Made by a program: the position numbers and the translations under genes. A model generated the notes under the pieces. That model worked only from the letters and a program-made list of their open reading frames with translations. It ran no database searches and was not told where the DNA came from. 64,000 nucleotides of DNA from Beroe forskalii (lineage: Eukaryota; Ctenophora; Nuda; Beroida; Beroidae), in the NCBI GenBank assembly GCA_011033025.1, contig WFMF01000206.1:62001-126000 (forward strand), in the 5' to 3' direction. This document shows positions 12,201-21,270 of the stretch, piece by piece; position 1 is the first letter of the stretch; each line of letters opens with the position of its first letter.

Positions 12201-15200
12201 CTTAACCAGTGTCAAGGCAGAGTGTCAGAGCAAACAACGCATCGCATGGCAGCAGCAAGGAAATGATTTCTACTTATGAGATGGGTGTTGACCCCTGGTG
12301 GGTGCTGGTCACGTGACCCATATGACTAGCATGCAAGGTTGGACAGATTGAGACTGTCTGGTAGGACTGATTGGGTGTCTGGTTCGCTCTATGTATGCCA
12401 GGCCAATAGGTCACGTGACCAGCAGGGGTCAACACCCATCTCATTATAGAACTTTCTCAAATAAACCTCCATTCATTGCCTAATTGAAAACGGTAACAAG
12501 CCAAACACACGCACGAGCAAACACACAGAAACGAACTGGGAACAAGATTTGTCTGCTCTCTCGCATCCACCACACACAGCACACGCGCGCATTGGTTATT
12601 GTCACGTAACAGTGCTGCGGTACCTCTTTCGTAGACAGTAATGTACTTTTTTACACCCTCTCGGGGTTTTTCTTTATAGAAATCCACATTTTTGAAGATA
12701 GAGACTTGGGACCTTCGGGAATCGATAGAGGATAAAATTCTGCAGTGTAGGTTGATCATAGATTTTTGATATCATGTTCCTGAGCTTCACAGTGAATCGC
12801 TGAACGTGGCGCTACTGGAAAACCTTGTTTTCTGCTGCGAGGTGTTATTGATCATAACTTCTGACATGAAAGCCCTATTCCAATGATCTTTACACTACTG
12901 AACTCCCTGTGCTGTGCTCTATTGAATGGCCATCTTCCAGATCACTCTATCTGAAGTTTAGTCCATGAAATGGGGCAATATCGTTGCAAAATTGCTGCGT
13001 TTCCCAAAACTGCGCACAAAGTACTAGCAGCTGCGGTACCTCGCGTTCCGGGGGTGGCAAGGGCTATACCAACTTTTACTAAACCATAGGTCATAGTGTC
13101 ATATCTCATTATTGATGTGTGTGTGATATACAATAATTATGCATTTATGCAACTCAGTGATTGTGTTATAATATGTTTGCAAATATTTGGCAATTGGCAG
13201 ATAATCAGCTATTTAAAATATTGAATATTTTCATTTTATTATTTTCAGCTGCTGGTTGACTAAAACACCAATGATAACAATGTTTATGGCTCCAATAACC
13301 ATTGTCATAATCATCAATTCCTACCTGTTCATCAAAGTCACTCAAGAAGTAAGTATATTTTGAGGTTGGTGACTGACGTTAAAACATTCTGAGATCGGTG
13401 TCTGAATTTCCACTGCAGTTTTGAAGTGTGTGTGATATTGATTTAACCATATATCAATATACCTACATTTATATGGCACCGCACAATCGGGAATGTAATC
13501 TCATTTCTCGAAGTCGTGACACCTGTGTCAAAATAATGGTAACACTACTGAAGAAAGAGTGTTTCCTGCACACTGGTCCCCTGCACACTGGTACCCTGCA
13601 CACTAAGACCCTGGGGAGGTATGGGACCCGTCCGCAGTAGCCCTGGCAAGTGGCAACTGGGACCCGTCCACAGTAGCCCTGGCAACTGGGACCCGTCCAC
13701 AGTAGCGCTGGCAACTGGGACCCGTCCACAGTAGCCCTGGCAACTGGGATCCGTCCACAGTAGCCCTGGCAACTGGACCCGTCCACAGTAGCCCTGGCAA
13801 CTGGGACCCGTCCACAGTAGCCCTGGCAAGTGGCAACTGGGACCCGTCCACAGTAGCCCTGGCAACTGGGATCCGTCCACAGTAGCCCTGGCAACTGGGA
13901 TCCGTCCACAGTAGCCCTGGCAACTGGGACCCGTCCACAGTAGCTCTGGTGACTGGGATCCGTCCACAGTAGCCCTGGAAACTGGGACCCGTCCACAGTA
14001 GCCCTGGCAAGTGGCAACTGGGACCCGTCCACAGTAGCCCTGGCAACTGGGATCCGTCCACAGTAGCCCTGGCAACTGGGACCCGTCCACAGTAGCTCTG
14101 GCGACTGGGATCCGTCCACAGTAGCCCTGGAAACTGGGACCCGTCCACAGTAGCGCTGGCAACTGGGACCCGTCCACAGTAGCCCTGGCAACTGGGATCC
14201 GTCCACAGTAGCCCTGGCAACTGGGACCCGTCCACAGTAGCTCTGGCGACTGGGATCCGTCCACAGTAGCCCTGGAAACTGGGACCCGTCCACAGTAGCC
14301 CTGGCAACTGGGAGCCGTCCACAGTAGCCATGGCAACTGGGACCCGTCCACAGTAGCCCTGGCAACTGGGATCCGTACACAGTACCCCTGGCAACTGGGA
14401 TCCGTCCACAGTAGCTCTGGCGACTGGGACCACATAAAGTGGGGGGTCCTGCGCCGGGGTATCTGTCTGGATAACTCGTAGATCCGTCCCCCGTTTAGTA
14501 TAACAAAATAATTTTCAGATAACAAGTTCACAAAATAAAATAAAGTTTGATAATATGCCCTCATCATATGGGACTACATTGGATTTAAAACAGAAACTGA
14601 CCAAAGTTCGAGCTTCTGTTTCAGTGATGGTCCTACTAGGGATAACATGGATACTTGGACCAGTGCTTCTATTAGATATGTTTCCCTTTTTAAGGGAAAC
14701 TGCAGCTTACTTATTTACTGTTTGCAATTCCTTGCAGGTAAGATCTGATTTTATACCTAAATCTGAAATATGATAGGTTTTACAGTAAAAACGTAACTTT
14801 CCCAACATTTCTTTTGTTCCATATGGCCACCAGCATCGAAGTTATAGATGATACTGTTTGTAGTCGACCTTGAGACCCTCCTGTTCCAAACTATCACGTA
14901 GTAGCACATAACCGACATGTCTTGTGCTAATTATCATCTTTTAGATTCTGTACAAATTTTTTTTCGACCAACTGCCGTAAAATGCCTTTTACAAGAGGAA
15001 GAATCGATCAAAGGTCCTTGGCAGCAATTTATTCTTAATCTACAGGCTTCAAACTTTCAGAATATTCATATCCAACTCTTAAAATAACACATTAACCACC
15101 CGAAAAAAGCGCATGAAATTTGTCCAAATAATTAGTTGTGACCCGTTATTTGTAATGTTGATTGTTATGAATTCATAGCTCAGAAAACATTTCAGGGGTT

Positions 15201-18175
15201 TCTCTTCTTTTTCTTTCACTGTGCCATAAAAGCTGATGTTAAGGAACGATGGAGGACATATTTAGGTTTGATTGACTCATTTAATACCTTAATAAGTCCA
15301 TATCTTTAGGGGGCAGACACAAATTCAAGTAAAACGACCCGCTCAGATGAGTTCATAGGCTCATTCTCCAATATATTAGGGGTACTTTACCGGAAAATTT
15401 TATGTTTTCTTGGGTACATTTTTTGGGAATGAGCGGGCAAAGTTTTGCTATACATTTTAGATGTCAAAGTTTATTAGTCCACATCTTTACAACCAAGTAT
15501 GCGCTATGTATGAAAATTTGTATGCATGAAGACCAATATGTTCTCTTTATAAGTCCGAAAGATTGTTGGTCAAATCTCAAAATTGGCCATTTCTGTAGCA
15601 GTACCAAATTGAAAGAAAAAGTTAGCTAGCTCCGTCATTTTTCGAGCTAGTGTGATTCCACATATGGAAAAGTATGTCTTAAGAAGCTCTTCATGACTGC
15701 CAAAGGACTAAGTAATGCATGGAAAACAGAAGGATTGTTGAGATAATATAGTCAAATAACTTCCAAAATTTCACGTTATGCAAGAAAATAGCGTAATTTG
15801 GACACTTCTTCACACATGAAATGTGAAAAGATGCCATGTCCACAATTTTTCGCGGTATCTGCCCTGAAATGATGTTTTTTTTCAATGTCCCGGAGTCAAT
15901 TCTCGAATGAAGACTATAAATTCCGAGATATAGCTCAATATTTGCCTAACGTTGGTGCCAGAAACGTCTTCAGATAAATCAAATCACAGCCCAGAAAGGT
16001 CGGAGAGACTTTAACTTGGGCTCAAACGAATTAGAATAATCACATTTATTATATAAAACTTGCTAAAAATATGCCATAAATGGCAAATGCACAGGGAAAG
16101 AGTATCGACCAAAAACTGATTTTTGTCGTATATTGCTAAAACAAGCAAAAAAATCGTATCTCGGTCCAGGAAGGTCGTAGAGACCTGTGAATAAACATTT
16201 TTTTCTTTTGGTCTTAAATGCTCAGAGGAAGTTATTATTAATAACGAAAAACCATTTTTATGGCCCAAAATATGGCCATATTTCGGCCCAGGCATATCGC
16301 AGATACTTGATTTTGGGCTTAAATTATTTCTAGGGACCTCCTTCATATTTGACGCATAACTCAGCCAATTTTGCGATTTGACAAATTAAAGATCTTTCGG
16401 ACTTATATAATATACGCTTAGAGCATGGCTGGGAATGCGCTAATAGAAATTATTGCACGAGGCGTAGCCGAGTGCAACAATAGCCAAATTTTGAGGGTGC
16501 TTTGTAGGCGTGCAATAATAAGTAATATTGCACTCCTCACATTGGCTAATACACTAAGAGCATGACAAATGGTCATGACGCTAATAAAATTATTGCACTC
16601 GGGTTCGCCTCGTGCAATAATTTGGTATTGTCGCACTCGGCCTGCTCCTCGTGCGACAATATACGCTTAGAGCATGGCTGGGAATGCGCTAATAGAAATT
16701 ATTGCACGAGGCGTAGCCGAGTGCAATAATTTGTATTGTCGCACGAGGAGCAGGCCGAGTGCGACAATACCAAATTGTTGCACGAGGCGAAGCCGAGTGC
16801 AATAATTTTATTAGTGTCATGACCATCTGCCATGCTCTTAGTGTATTAGCCAATGTGAGGAGTGCAATATTACTTATTATTGCACGCCTACAAGTACCCT
16901 CAAAGTTGGCTAATACAAATTATTGCACTCGGCTACGCCTCGTGCAATAATTTCTATTAGCGCATTCCCAGCCATGCTCTAAGCGTATATTGTCGCACGA
17001 GGAGCAGGCCGAGTGCGACAATACCAAATTGTTGCACGAGGCGAAGCCGAGTGCAATAATTTTATTAGCGTCATGACCATTTGCCATGCTCTTAGTGTAT
17101 TAGCCAATGTGAGGAGTGCAATATTACTTATTATTGCACGCCTACAAGTACCCTCAAAATTGGCTGATAGAGGATATAATATTGGTCTTCATGCATAACC
17201 ATACTTGGTTGTAAAAAATAGGTTTGTACTAGCAAACTTTGACATCGAAAAAGTATAGCAACTTGCCCGCTCATTCCGAATAAAGTGTCTTCGAGAATCA
17301 GAAAACATAAAATTTTCAGGTAAAGTACCTAAAGTACCTTTCCTATAAAGTAACCCCTTATATTCTGCATCAGTGAGACTATGAACTCATCTGAGCGTAC
17401 CGGTCTACTTGAAAGTTTGAAGACATGTGGCAGAAACGAAACCTTAAATTTGTCTAGGAACTGGTCCGTTGATAGACTTAGACTATTATATGTATGCTAA
17501 ATGTATGCTAATAAACAAAAAATATTAATTGTTATATTTGTTTTCCCATCAGGCTTTGAAGCTGGATCTGAAATAAGCAAAAGCTACGACCACAAAGCAG
17601 TCTCAAAAAGGAAGATCAATGCCAAATCATCTGAATTCTCAAGACTAGGAAATGGTAATGTCATAAAATGTCATAAAATTTTCACACTATTAAGGTGAAA
17701 ATAGTGAACTGGGTCGAGCCATAGTGCACGTGGATACAAAATGATATGTCTAGACCTCATTTTAGTTAAATTCACGTGATGAACATCCTTTTTAGGCAGG
17801 TTTTGTCATTCAAATATTTATTAAAATGTAAATTTAAGGACATATTTTTGTTATATTATACTTGATTATTAATCAAGTATAGAGGAGCAAACCGGGCACT
17901 TTCCAGAAATAACAGTTGTTCAATTGTAAATCTGGACCTGATATACACCTATAATCCTATTTCTCACCTTCCCAACCACGATCTCTGCCATAGCTGCCAA
18001 AATGCCCTGTTTTTGACAGGGCGCCCTGTCATGCCCTGTTTTTGCCCTGTTTTTGGCCCTTGCCCTGCGAAGCCCTTCTTTTGCCCTGCTTTTGGACCAA
18101 TTTGCCCTGTTTTCTGGGCCTTCAAAAAATATACCCAGCAGTAATGGCCTCAGATTACCATTTTTGGGTCGCCTC

Positions 18176-18215
<40 letters not shown>

Positions 18216-21200
18216 TCACCAATTTCCAGAAATATACCTATTGATTTATTAGGAACTGCCTCAGATGGAATTCTGAAATATACCTGTTTGTCTATTAATC
18301 ACCGTCTAGGCGCGGATAAAATTTGGAAATATACCTACTAATGACTGTCTCAGATGGAAAAAATATACCTATTCAAGTATTAATCACTATATCGGATGGA
18401 ATTCGGAAATATACCTATTAGGCACTGTCTTGGATGGAACTTGGAGATATATCTATTAAATTATTAAGCACTGACTCGGATTGAATTTGGAAATATACCT
18501 TTTTTAGTATTAAGCAATAAGCACTGTCTCGGATGGAATTTGAAAATATATCTTTTTAAGTATTAAGCACTGTCTCAGATGAAATCTGGAAGTATACTTA
18601 TTAAATTATTAAGAACTGACTCGGATGGAAGTTGGAAATATACCTTTTAGATATTAAGCACTGTCTCGGATGGAATTTAAAAATATACCTATTAAATTAT
18701 TAAGCACTGACTCGGATGGAATATGGAAATATACCTTTTTAAATATTAAGCACTGACTCGGATGGAATTTGAAAATATACCTTTTAAGTATTAAGCACTG
18801 TCTCGGATAGAATTTGAAAATATACCTTTTAAGTATTAAGCACTGTCTCGGATGGAACTTGGAAATATACCTATTAAATTATTAAGCACTGACTCGGATG
18901 GAATTTGGAAATATACCTTTTTAAGTATTAAGCACTGTCTCAGATGAAATCTGGAAATATACTTATTAAATTATTAAGAACTGACTCGGATGGAAGTTGG
19001 AAATATACCTTTAAGATATTAAGCACTGTCTCGGATGGAATTTAAAAATATACCTATTAAATTATTAAGCACTGACTCGGATGGAATATGGAAATATACC
19101 TTTTTAAGTATTAAGCACTGTCTCGGATAAAATTTGAAAATATACCTTTTAAGTATTAAGCACAGTCTCGGATGGAACTTGGAAATATACCTATTAAATT
19201 ATTAAGCACTGACTCGGATGGAATTTGGAAATATACCTTTTTTTTAAGTATCAAAGCACTGTCTCGGATGAAATTTCGAAATATACTTAATTAAGCACTG
19301 TCTCGGATGGAATTTGGAAATATACCTAATAAATTATTAAGCACTGACTCGGATGGAATTTGGAAATATAACTATTAAGCACTGTTTCGGATGGAACTTG
19401 GAAATATACCAATTAAGCACTGACTCAGAAGGAATTTGGAAATATACATTTTTAAGTATTAAGCACTGTTTCGGATTTAATTTGAAAACATACCTTTTTA
19501 AGTTTTAAGCACTGTTTCGGATTTAATTTGAAAATATACCTTTTTTAAGTATTAAGCACCGTCTCGGATGAAATTTGGAAATATACTTATTAAATTATTA
19601 AGAACTGACTCGGATGGAAGTTGGAAATATACCTTTTAGATATTAAGCACTGTCTCGGATGGAATTTAAAAATATACCTATTAAATTATTAAGCACTGAC
19701 TCGGATGGAATATGGAAATATACCTTTTTAAATATTAAGCACTGACTCGGATGGAATTTGAAAATATACCTTTTTAAGTATTAAGCACTGTCTCGGATAG
19801 AATTTGAAAATATACCTTTTAAGTATTAAGCACTGTCTCGGATGGAACTTGGAAATATACCTATTAAATTATTAAGCACTGACTCGGATGGAATTTGGAA
19901 ATATACCTTTTTAAGTATTAAGCACTGTCTCGGATGAAATTTGGAAATATACTTATTAACTTATTAAGAACTGACTCGGATGGAAGTTGGAAATATACCT
20001 TTAAGATATTAAGCACTGTCTCGGATGGAATTTAAAAATATACCTATTAAATTATTAAGCACTGACTCGGATGGAATATGGAAATATACCTTTTTAAGTA
20101 TTAAGCACTGTCTCGGATAAAATTTGAAAATATACCTTTTAAGTATTAAGCACAGTCTCGGATGGAACTTGGAAATATACCTATTAAATTATTAAGCACT
20201 GACTCGGATGGAATTTGGAAATATACCTTTTTAAGTATCAAGCACTGTCTCGGATGAAATTTCGAAATATACTTAATTAAGCACTGTCTCGGATGGAATT
20301 TGGAAATATACCTAATAAATTATTAAGCACTGACTCGGATGGAATTTGGAAATATAACTATTAAGCACTGTTTCGGATGGAACTTGGAAATATACCAATT
20401 AAGCACTGACTCAGAAGGAATTTGGAAATATACATTTTTAAGTATTAAGCACTGTTTCGGATTTAATTTGAAAACATACCTTTTTAAGTTTTAAGCACTG
20501 TTTCGGATTTAATTTGAAAATATACCTTTTTTAAGTATTAAGCACCGTCTCGGATGAAATTTGGAAATATACTTATTAAGTATTAAGCACTGTCTCAGAT
20601 AGAATTTGAAAATATTCCTATTAAATTCTCAAATTATCAAGCACTGTTTCGGGTAGAATTTGGAAATATACCTATTCAGCACTGTCTCGGATGGATTTTG
20701 GAAATATACCTATTAAGCACTATCTCGGATGGATTTTGGAAATATACCTGATAAAGTAAAAATATACCTTTTGAGCACTGTGTTCACGAAATATACCTGA
20801 AATATACCTTAGAATCGAAAAATATACCCATTAAGCACTATCTTGGATGGCCTTTTTAGGGTGGCGTCCAAAAAAAAAAAAAAAAAAAGGTGGACACTTT
20901 TCAAAAAGATACATAAGCATATGTGCCCTGTTTTTCACTGCATTTGCCCTGCTTTTTGGGCCATTGTTATGCCCTGTCGAGGGATTTGTAAAGTTTGGCA
21001 GCTATGATCTCTGCCAACCCTCTTCGAAGCCTCTTTGTAGAACAAAAAGTCAATTGACCTTGTATTGGGGAGGGAAAAATTACAGCACACTCGGTATCTG
21101 CTTTTCCAGGTGGAGACACAACATCTGCAAGGGGGAGCACTACGTCTCTTAGCAAGCAACTAGTATCTTTCAGACCCAAAAATCGAATAAGACCTGGATC

Positions 21201-21270
21201 AAATGGGAGCAATTCTGGGAGAACAAGCTCTCCAGACTATGACAGTGACTTGGCAATAGTAGACTTCTGA
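105..21270 (+). CDS. Adhesion-class G-protein-coupled receptor, copy A (3' 14 exons, to stop)
   Basis: Fourteen exons joined by GT..AG introns with compatible phases give 607 residues and a stop; the gene starts upstream of the window. Order: helical part of the extracellular region and GAIN domain (exons 1-5), GPS and TM1 (exon 6), TM2 (7), TM3 (8), TM4 (9), TM5 (10), TM6 and most of TM7 (11), end of TM7 (12), Ser/Thr-rich cytoplasmic tail (13-14). Family hallmarks seen: GPS with HLTSF, TM3 WMGVEG, extracellular-loop-2 CWL, TM6 LLGITWILG, TM7 YLFTVCNSLQG. Known of the family: autoproteolysis between Leu and Thr of HLT leaves a tethered agonist, here starting TSFAILM, which activates heterotrimeric G proteins at the plasma membrane. 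The subfamily cannot be fixed because the ligand-binding N-terminus is missing. Introns are full of transposons but every exon is open. Confidence 0.93.
610..989. mobile_element. Nested 380-bp MITE with TTA target duplication
   Basis: Termini CACCCGGGTTCCTGTTACGA and its inverse are flanked by TTA on both sides (607-609, 990-992). A 3-bp TTA duplication suits PIF/Harbinger-type (TWA) elements; CACTA elements also duplicate 3 bp. The interior repeats TTCTCGCGAG-type words, so the whole unit can fold back. Open frames here are by-products of that repeat. Confidence 0.72.
1540..1960. repeat. Palindrome-rich minisatellite core of the hAT-like element
   Basis: About a dozen degenerate copies of a unit near 32 bp built around GTAACCATGGTAAC and ACGTACGTTAG, both close to palindromic. 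It sits between the two inverted arms and forms the loop of the fold-back element. Confidence 0.75.
2635..2777 (+). CDS. Adhesion GPCR copy A, exon 2
   Basis: Acceptor attacag, donor gtatgg. It encodes YLKALDDVLLNSEV... to ..SLKLSSPSG, continuing the helical GAIN subdomain A. Its phase fits exons 1 and 3. It has no counterpart in the inverted copy within this window. Confidence 0.85.
2778..3121. other. Intron sequence without recognisable feature
   Basis: AT-rich start of GPCR intron 2, with direct words such as atctgatcaatat repeated twice near 2997 and 3020. No exon or element ends seen. Confidence 0.5.
3122..3958 (+). mobile_element. Fold-back/Helitron-like repeat, forward copy
   Basis: It begins GGAGCTAAAAAGCCGCGATT and ends in the hairpin GAAAACCCAACGGGTTTTC. 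A shorter copy in opposite orientation lies at 5064-5430, so exon 3 is bracketed by inverted repeats. The end hairpin resembles the terminal hairpin of Helitrons, but the exact ends are uncertain. Confidence 0.5.
3963..4672 (+). mobile_element. Possible non-autonomous Helitron
   Basis: It starts TCTTATATATAAAG and ends with the hairpin GGCCCAACGGGCC followed by TTTCTAG and then T. A 5' TC, a 3' hairpin shortly before CTRR (here CTAG) and no target duplication are Helitron traits. No coding capacity. It ends beside the outer edge of the duplicated block. Confidence 0.5.
4793..4904 (+). CDS. Adhesion GPCR copy A, exon 3
   Basis: Acceptor cattcag, donor gtttga. It encodes an acidic stretch (EDVSIAEVDDDALDDDIDE) followed by a hydrophobic strand. 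This is the outermost exon shared with the inverted copy (44304-44415), where the fourth Asp run reads DDDMDE instead of DDDIDE. It lies between oppositely oriented copies of a repeat element. Confidence 0.88.
5064..5430 (-). mobile_element. Fold-back/Helitron-like repeat, inverted shorter copy
   Basis: Reverse-oriented relative of the 3122-3958 unit, sharing the hairpin end (around 5067-5085) and the AAAAATCGCGGCTTTTTAGC end near 5405-5425. It stops about 16 nt before the exon 4 acceptor, so the branch-point region of that intron may derive from the element. It is also present in copy B (about 43770-44137). Confidence 0.6.
5446..5567 (+). CDS. Adhesion GPCR copy A, exon 4 (GAIN)
   Basis: Acceptor ttttcag, donor gttagg. 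It encodes FYFVVFESTTFF... to ..AGVAGIDSVR, matching the GAIN subdomain B strands (VxYxSxxFF followed by SxVxSAxV). A better-looking donor at 5561 (gtaaga) is out of phase with exon 5, so the 5567 end is chosen. Confidence 0.88.
5702..5806 (+). CDS. Adhesion GPCR copy A, exon 5 (GAIN to start of GPS)
   Basis: Acceptor tctttcag, donor gttagt. It encodes DIDPPVQFKMKKLD followed by STCVYWM, the first Cys and Trp of the GPS motif. Identical in the inverted copy (43396-43500). Confidence 0.9.
6114..6318 (+). CDS. Adhesion GPCR copy A, exon 6 (GPS cleavage site and TM1)
   Basis: Acceptor catcag, donor gttatc. The GPS ends VYCETTHLTSFAILM: the cleavage triplet HLT is intact. The usual CxC before it is reduced to CxT, so one conserved Cys is missing. 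A hydrophobic TM1 follows (VFTYLGCSLSIIGLILSLIG). The inverted copy differs by one residue (NTQDY versus NTKDY). Confidence 0.95.
6476..6535 (-). repeat. Single satellite unit in GPCR intron 6 of copy A
   Basis: One copy of the unit that forms the 8.3-kb array in copy B, at the matching intron position. It reads gctctggtgggagtatcccc then agctatgtgtggcgct on the plus strand and is flanked on both sides by sequence that also flanks the big array. Confidence 0.88.
7134..7227 (+). CDS. Adhesion GPCR copy A, exon 7 (TM2)
   Basis: Acceptor atttcag, donor gtcagt. It encodes the first intracellular loop and TM2 (KVHINMSAALLLANTIFMVG), the usual IHxNLxxxLLxAxxxFLxG pattern of adhesion receptors. It ends in phase 0. 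Confidence 0.93.
7228..8476. other. Long intron between exons 7 and 8, no element seen
   Basis: AT-rich intron alignable to copy B. It includes a short GC-alternating stretch (gtgcacgtgcgcgcgcatga, near 7586) and no open coding segment. Copy B carries a hAT-like insertion in the equivalent place. Confidence 0.6.
8477..8645 (+). CDS. Adhesion GPCR copy A, exon 8 (TM3)
   Basis: Acceptor atttcag, donor gtcagt. It encodes VDTPWLCLSSGILCHYFFL then WMGVEGIHLYVMIVRVF, the diagnostic TM3 WMxVEGxxLY signature, with the Cys expected to pair with extracellular loop 2. Same length (169 nt) in the inverted copy. Confidence 0.95.
9074..9140 (+). CDS. Adhesion GPCR copy A, exon 9 (end of TM4)
   Basis: Acceptor atttcag, donor gtacgt. 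It encodes GFPLVLVSATYLW and an Asn/Glu-rich loop. A 3.9-kb TIR element sits 28 nt after its donor in copy A but not in copy B. Exon sequence identical in copy B. Confidence 0.9.
10070..10720. repeat. 21-bp minisatellite 1 in TIR element
   Basis: Degenerate tandem copies of atgagtggagaggggtgtgt plus one base. Because 21 is a multiple of three it stays open on the minus strand as repeats of THNTPLS, which is not evidence of coding. The same array occurs in the second element copy. Confidence 0.85.
10720..11060. other. Unique block between the two minisatellites
   Basis: Conserved in both element copies (63236-63600). On the minus strand it contains a short open stretch (LLSLPCTVKSGQFSEFMKSK and flanks). 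No family recognised; it could be captured host sequence or a relict of an element protein. Confidence 0.4.
11090..11620. repeat. 21-bp minisatellite 2 in TIR element
   Basis: Degenerate copies of cctatcacactcctaagtaa plus one base, unrelated in sequence to minisatellite 1 but with the same period. Continued in the second element copy at 63640-64000. Confidence 0.85.
11870..12090. repeat. Cluster of tandem near-perfect palindromes
   Basis: Alternating units around TCGGCACATACCGCGGTAC (half of a perfect 38-bp palindrome at 11971-12008) and GTTCCGTGGTACATACCCCG, each able to form a cruciform. Unlike anything else in the window. Confidence 0.85.
12276..12445. mobile_element. Small inverted-repeat unit (about 170 bp)
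   Basis: Ends GAGATGGGTGTTGACCCC and its inverse, each continuing into CTGGTCACGTGACC. Non-coding; probably a nested MITE. Confidence 0.6.
13249..13348 (+). CDS. Adhesion GPCR copy A, exon 10 (extracellular loop 2 and TM5)
   Basis: Acceptor ttttcag, donor gtaagt. It encodes FCWLTKTPM then a hydrophobic TM5 (FMAPITIVIIINSYLFIKV). The CWL is the family's loop-2 signature. Identical in copy B. Confidence 0.93.
13620..14430. repeat. 29-bp minisatellite in GPCR intron 10, copy A
   Basis: About 28 copies of a 29-bp unit containing CCCGTCCACAGTAGCCCTGG. Since 29 is not a multiple of three, every minus-strand frame carries the same 29-residue cycle, giving false open frames above 300 codons. The homologous array in copy B has fewer copies. 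Confidence 0.92.
14519..14737 (+). CDS. Adhesion GPCR copy A, exon 11 (TM6 and TM7 start)
   Basis: Acceptor ttttcag, donor gtaaga. A basic intracellular loop 3 (LKQKLTKVRAS) leads into TM6 (VSVMVLLGITWILGPVLLL) and the start of TM7 (AAYLFTVCNSLQ). At 219 nt it is the longest exon and is identical between the two copies. Confidence 0.95.
14738..15195. other. Intron 11, no feature seen
   Basis: AT-rich intron; most of it is missing from the shorter copy B intron (26861-26977), so it contains a deletion or insertion difference but no recognisable element ends. Confidence 0.5.
15196..15265 (+). CDS. Adhesion GPCR copy A, exon 12 (end of TM7)
   Basis: Acceptor atttcag, donor gtttga. It encodes GFLFFFFHCAIKADVKERWR, the classical TM7/helix-8 transition NSLQGxxxFxxHCxxxxxVxxxW. 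This is the last exon shared with the inverted copy. Confidence 0.94.
15297..17450. mobile_element. Inverted-repeat element in GPCR intron 12
   Basis: The segments at about 15300-15560 and 17175-17410 are diverged inverted copies of each other (for example ctcagatgagttcatag versus ctatgaactcatctgag). Between them lie sub-repeats such as tccaggaaggtcgtagagac, shared with the element at 47248-51376, and a nested hairpin cluster. The inner edge of the inverted duplication falls in this element. Confidence 0.65.
16405..17170. repeat. Nested hairpin cluster
   Basis: Repeated fold-back blocks built from attgcacgaggcgtagccga and tgtcgcacgaggagcaggcc followed by their inverses, present several times in both orientations. 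Three nearly identical short open frames (starting MRQYQI) are products of this repetition. Absent from copy B. Confidence 0.75.
17553..17654 (+). CDS. Adhesion GPCR copy A, exon 13 (cytoplasmic tail)
   Basis: Acceptor cccatcag, donor gtaatg. It encodes a charged, Ser-rich tail segment (FEAGSEISKSYDHKAVSKRK...). Phase fits exons 12 and 14. Absent from the inverted copy. Confidence 0.83.
17989..21006. mobile_element. 3.0-kb hAT-like element carrying a satellite
   Basis: Termini CATAGCTGCCAAA and its inverse are flanked by identical 8-bp sequences ATCTCTGC (17981-17988, 21007-21014). Subterminal blocks repeat GCCCTGTTTTT and then a poly-A run (about 18178-18212 and 20870-20887). The interior is satellite. 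No transposase. It sits between the last two GPCR exons. Confidence 0.82.
18225..20850. repeat. Satellite with higher-order periodicity
   Basis: About 60 degenerate units of roughly 40-46 bp containing actgtctcggatggaatt and ggaaatataccta. Blocks of several units recur: the segment with ttaagaactgactcggatgg appears near 18610, 18970, 19600 and 19965, implying nested periods of roughly 360 bp and 1 kb. Confidence 0.88.
21110..21270 (+). CDS. Adhesion GPCR copy A, exon 14 (terminal, with stop)
   Basis: Acceptor ttttccag; reads GGDTTSARGSTTSLSKQLV... with many Ser/Thr/Gly and ends ..DSDLAIVDF then TGA. The last three residues VDF fit a class II PDZ ligand (hydrophobic-x-hydrophobic); that is an inference. 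The tail could carry phosphorylation sites. The preceding intron holds a 3-kb transposon with a satellite. Confidence 0.82.

Larger units (their letters stand above)
9169..13056. mobile_element. 3.9-kb element with about 570-bp terminal inverted repeats, copy 1
   Basis: Termini CACCCCCGGAACGCGAGGTA... and exact inverse; arms 9169-9740 and 12485-13056. Copy B (near 28520) shows the uninterrupted site (tatataagggctata on the inverse strand), which proves a discrete insertion. A clean target duplication is not obvious. The interior holds two different 21-bp minisatellites, a unique block (10720-11060) and a palindrome cluster. No transposase recognised. A second copy starts at 61755. Confidence 0.85.
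4680..17300 (+). repeat. Left arm of large inverted duplication
   Basis: Collinear with the reverse complement of the right arm from just upstream of GPCR exon 3 to inside an inverted-repeat element after exon 12. The arms differ by discrete insertions. Left-only: 9169-13056 and parts of 15.9-17.2 kb. Right-only: 30313-31455, about 32.0-33.2 kb, the satellite at 33.5-41.8 kb, and 42445-43386. Single-base differences in introns are present but modest. Confidence 0.88.

Noticed and set aside
13469..14567. Minus-strand open frames of 276-340 codons
   Set aside because: They are products of the 29-bp tandem repeat read in each frame; the array lies in an intron and varies in copy number.
16418..17198. 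Three similar 61-72 codon frames starting MRQYQI
   Set aside because: Generated by the repeated hairpin blocks in both orientations.
18172..18215. Poly-A run as the tail of a processed pseudogene
   Set aside because: A second poly-A run occurs at the other end (20870) of the same hAT-like element, and no gene-like sequence precedes it.
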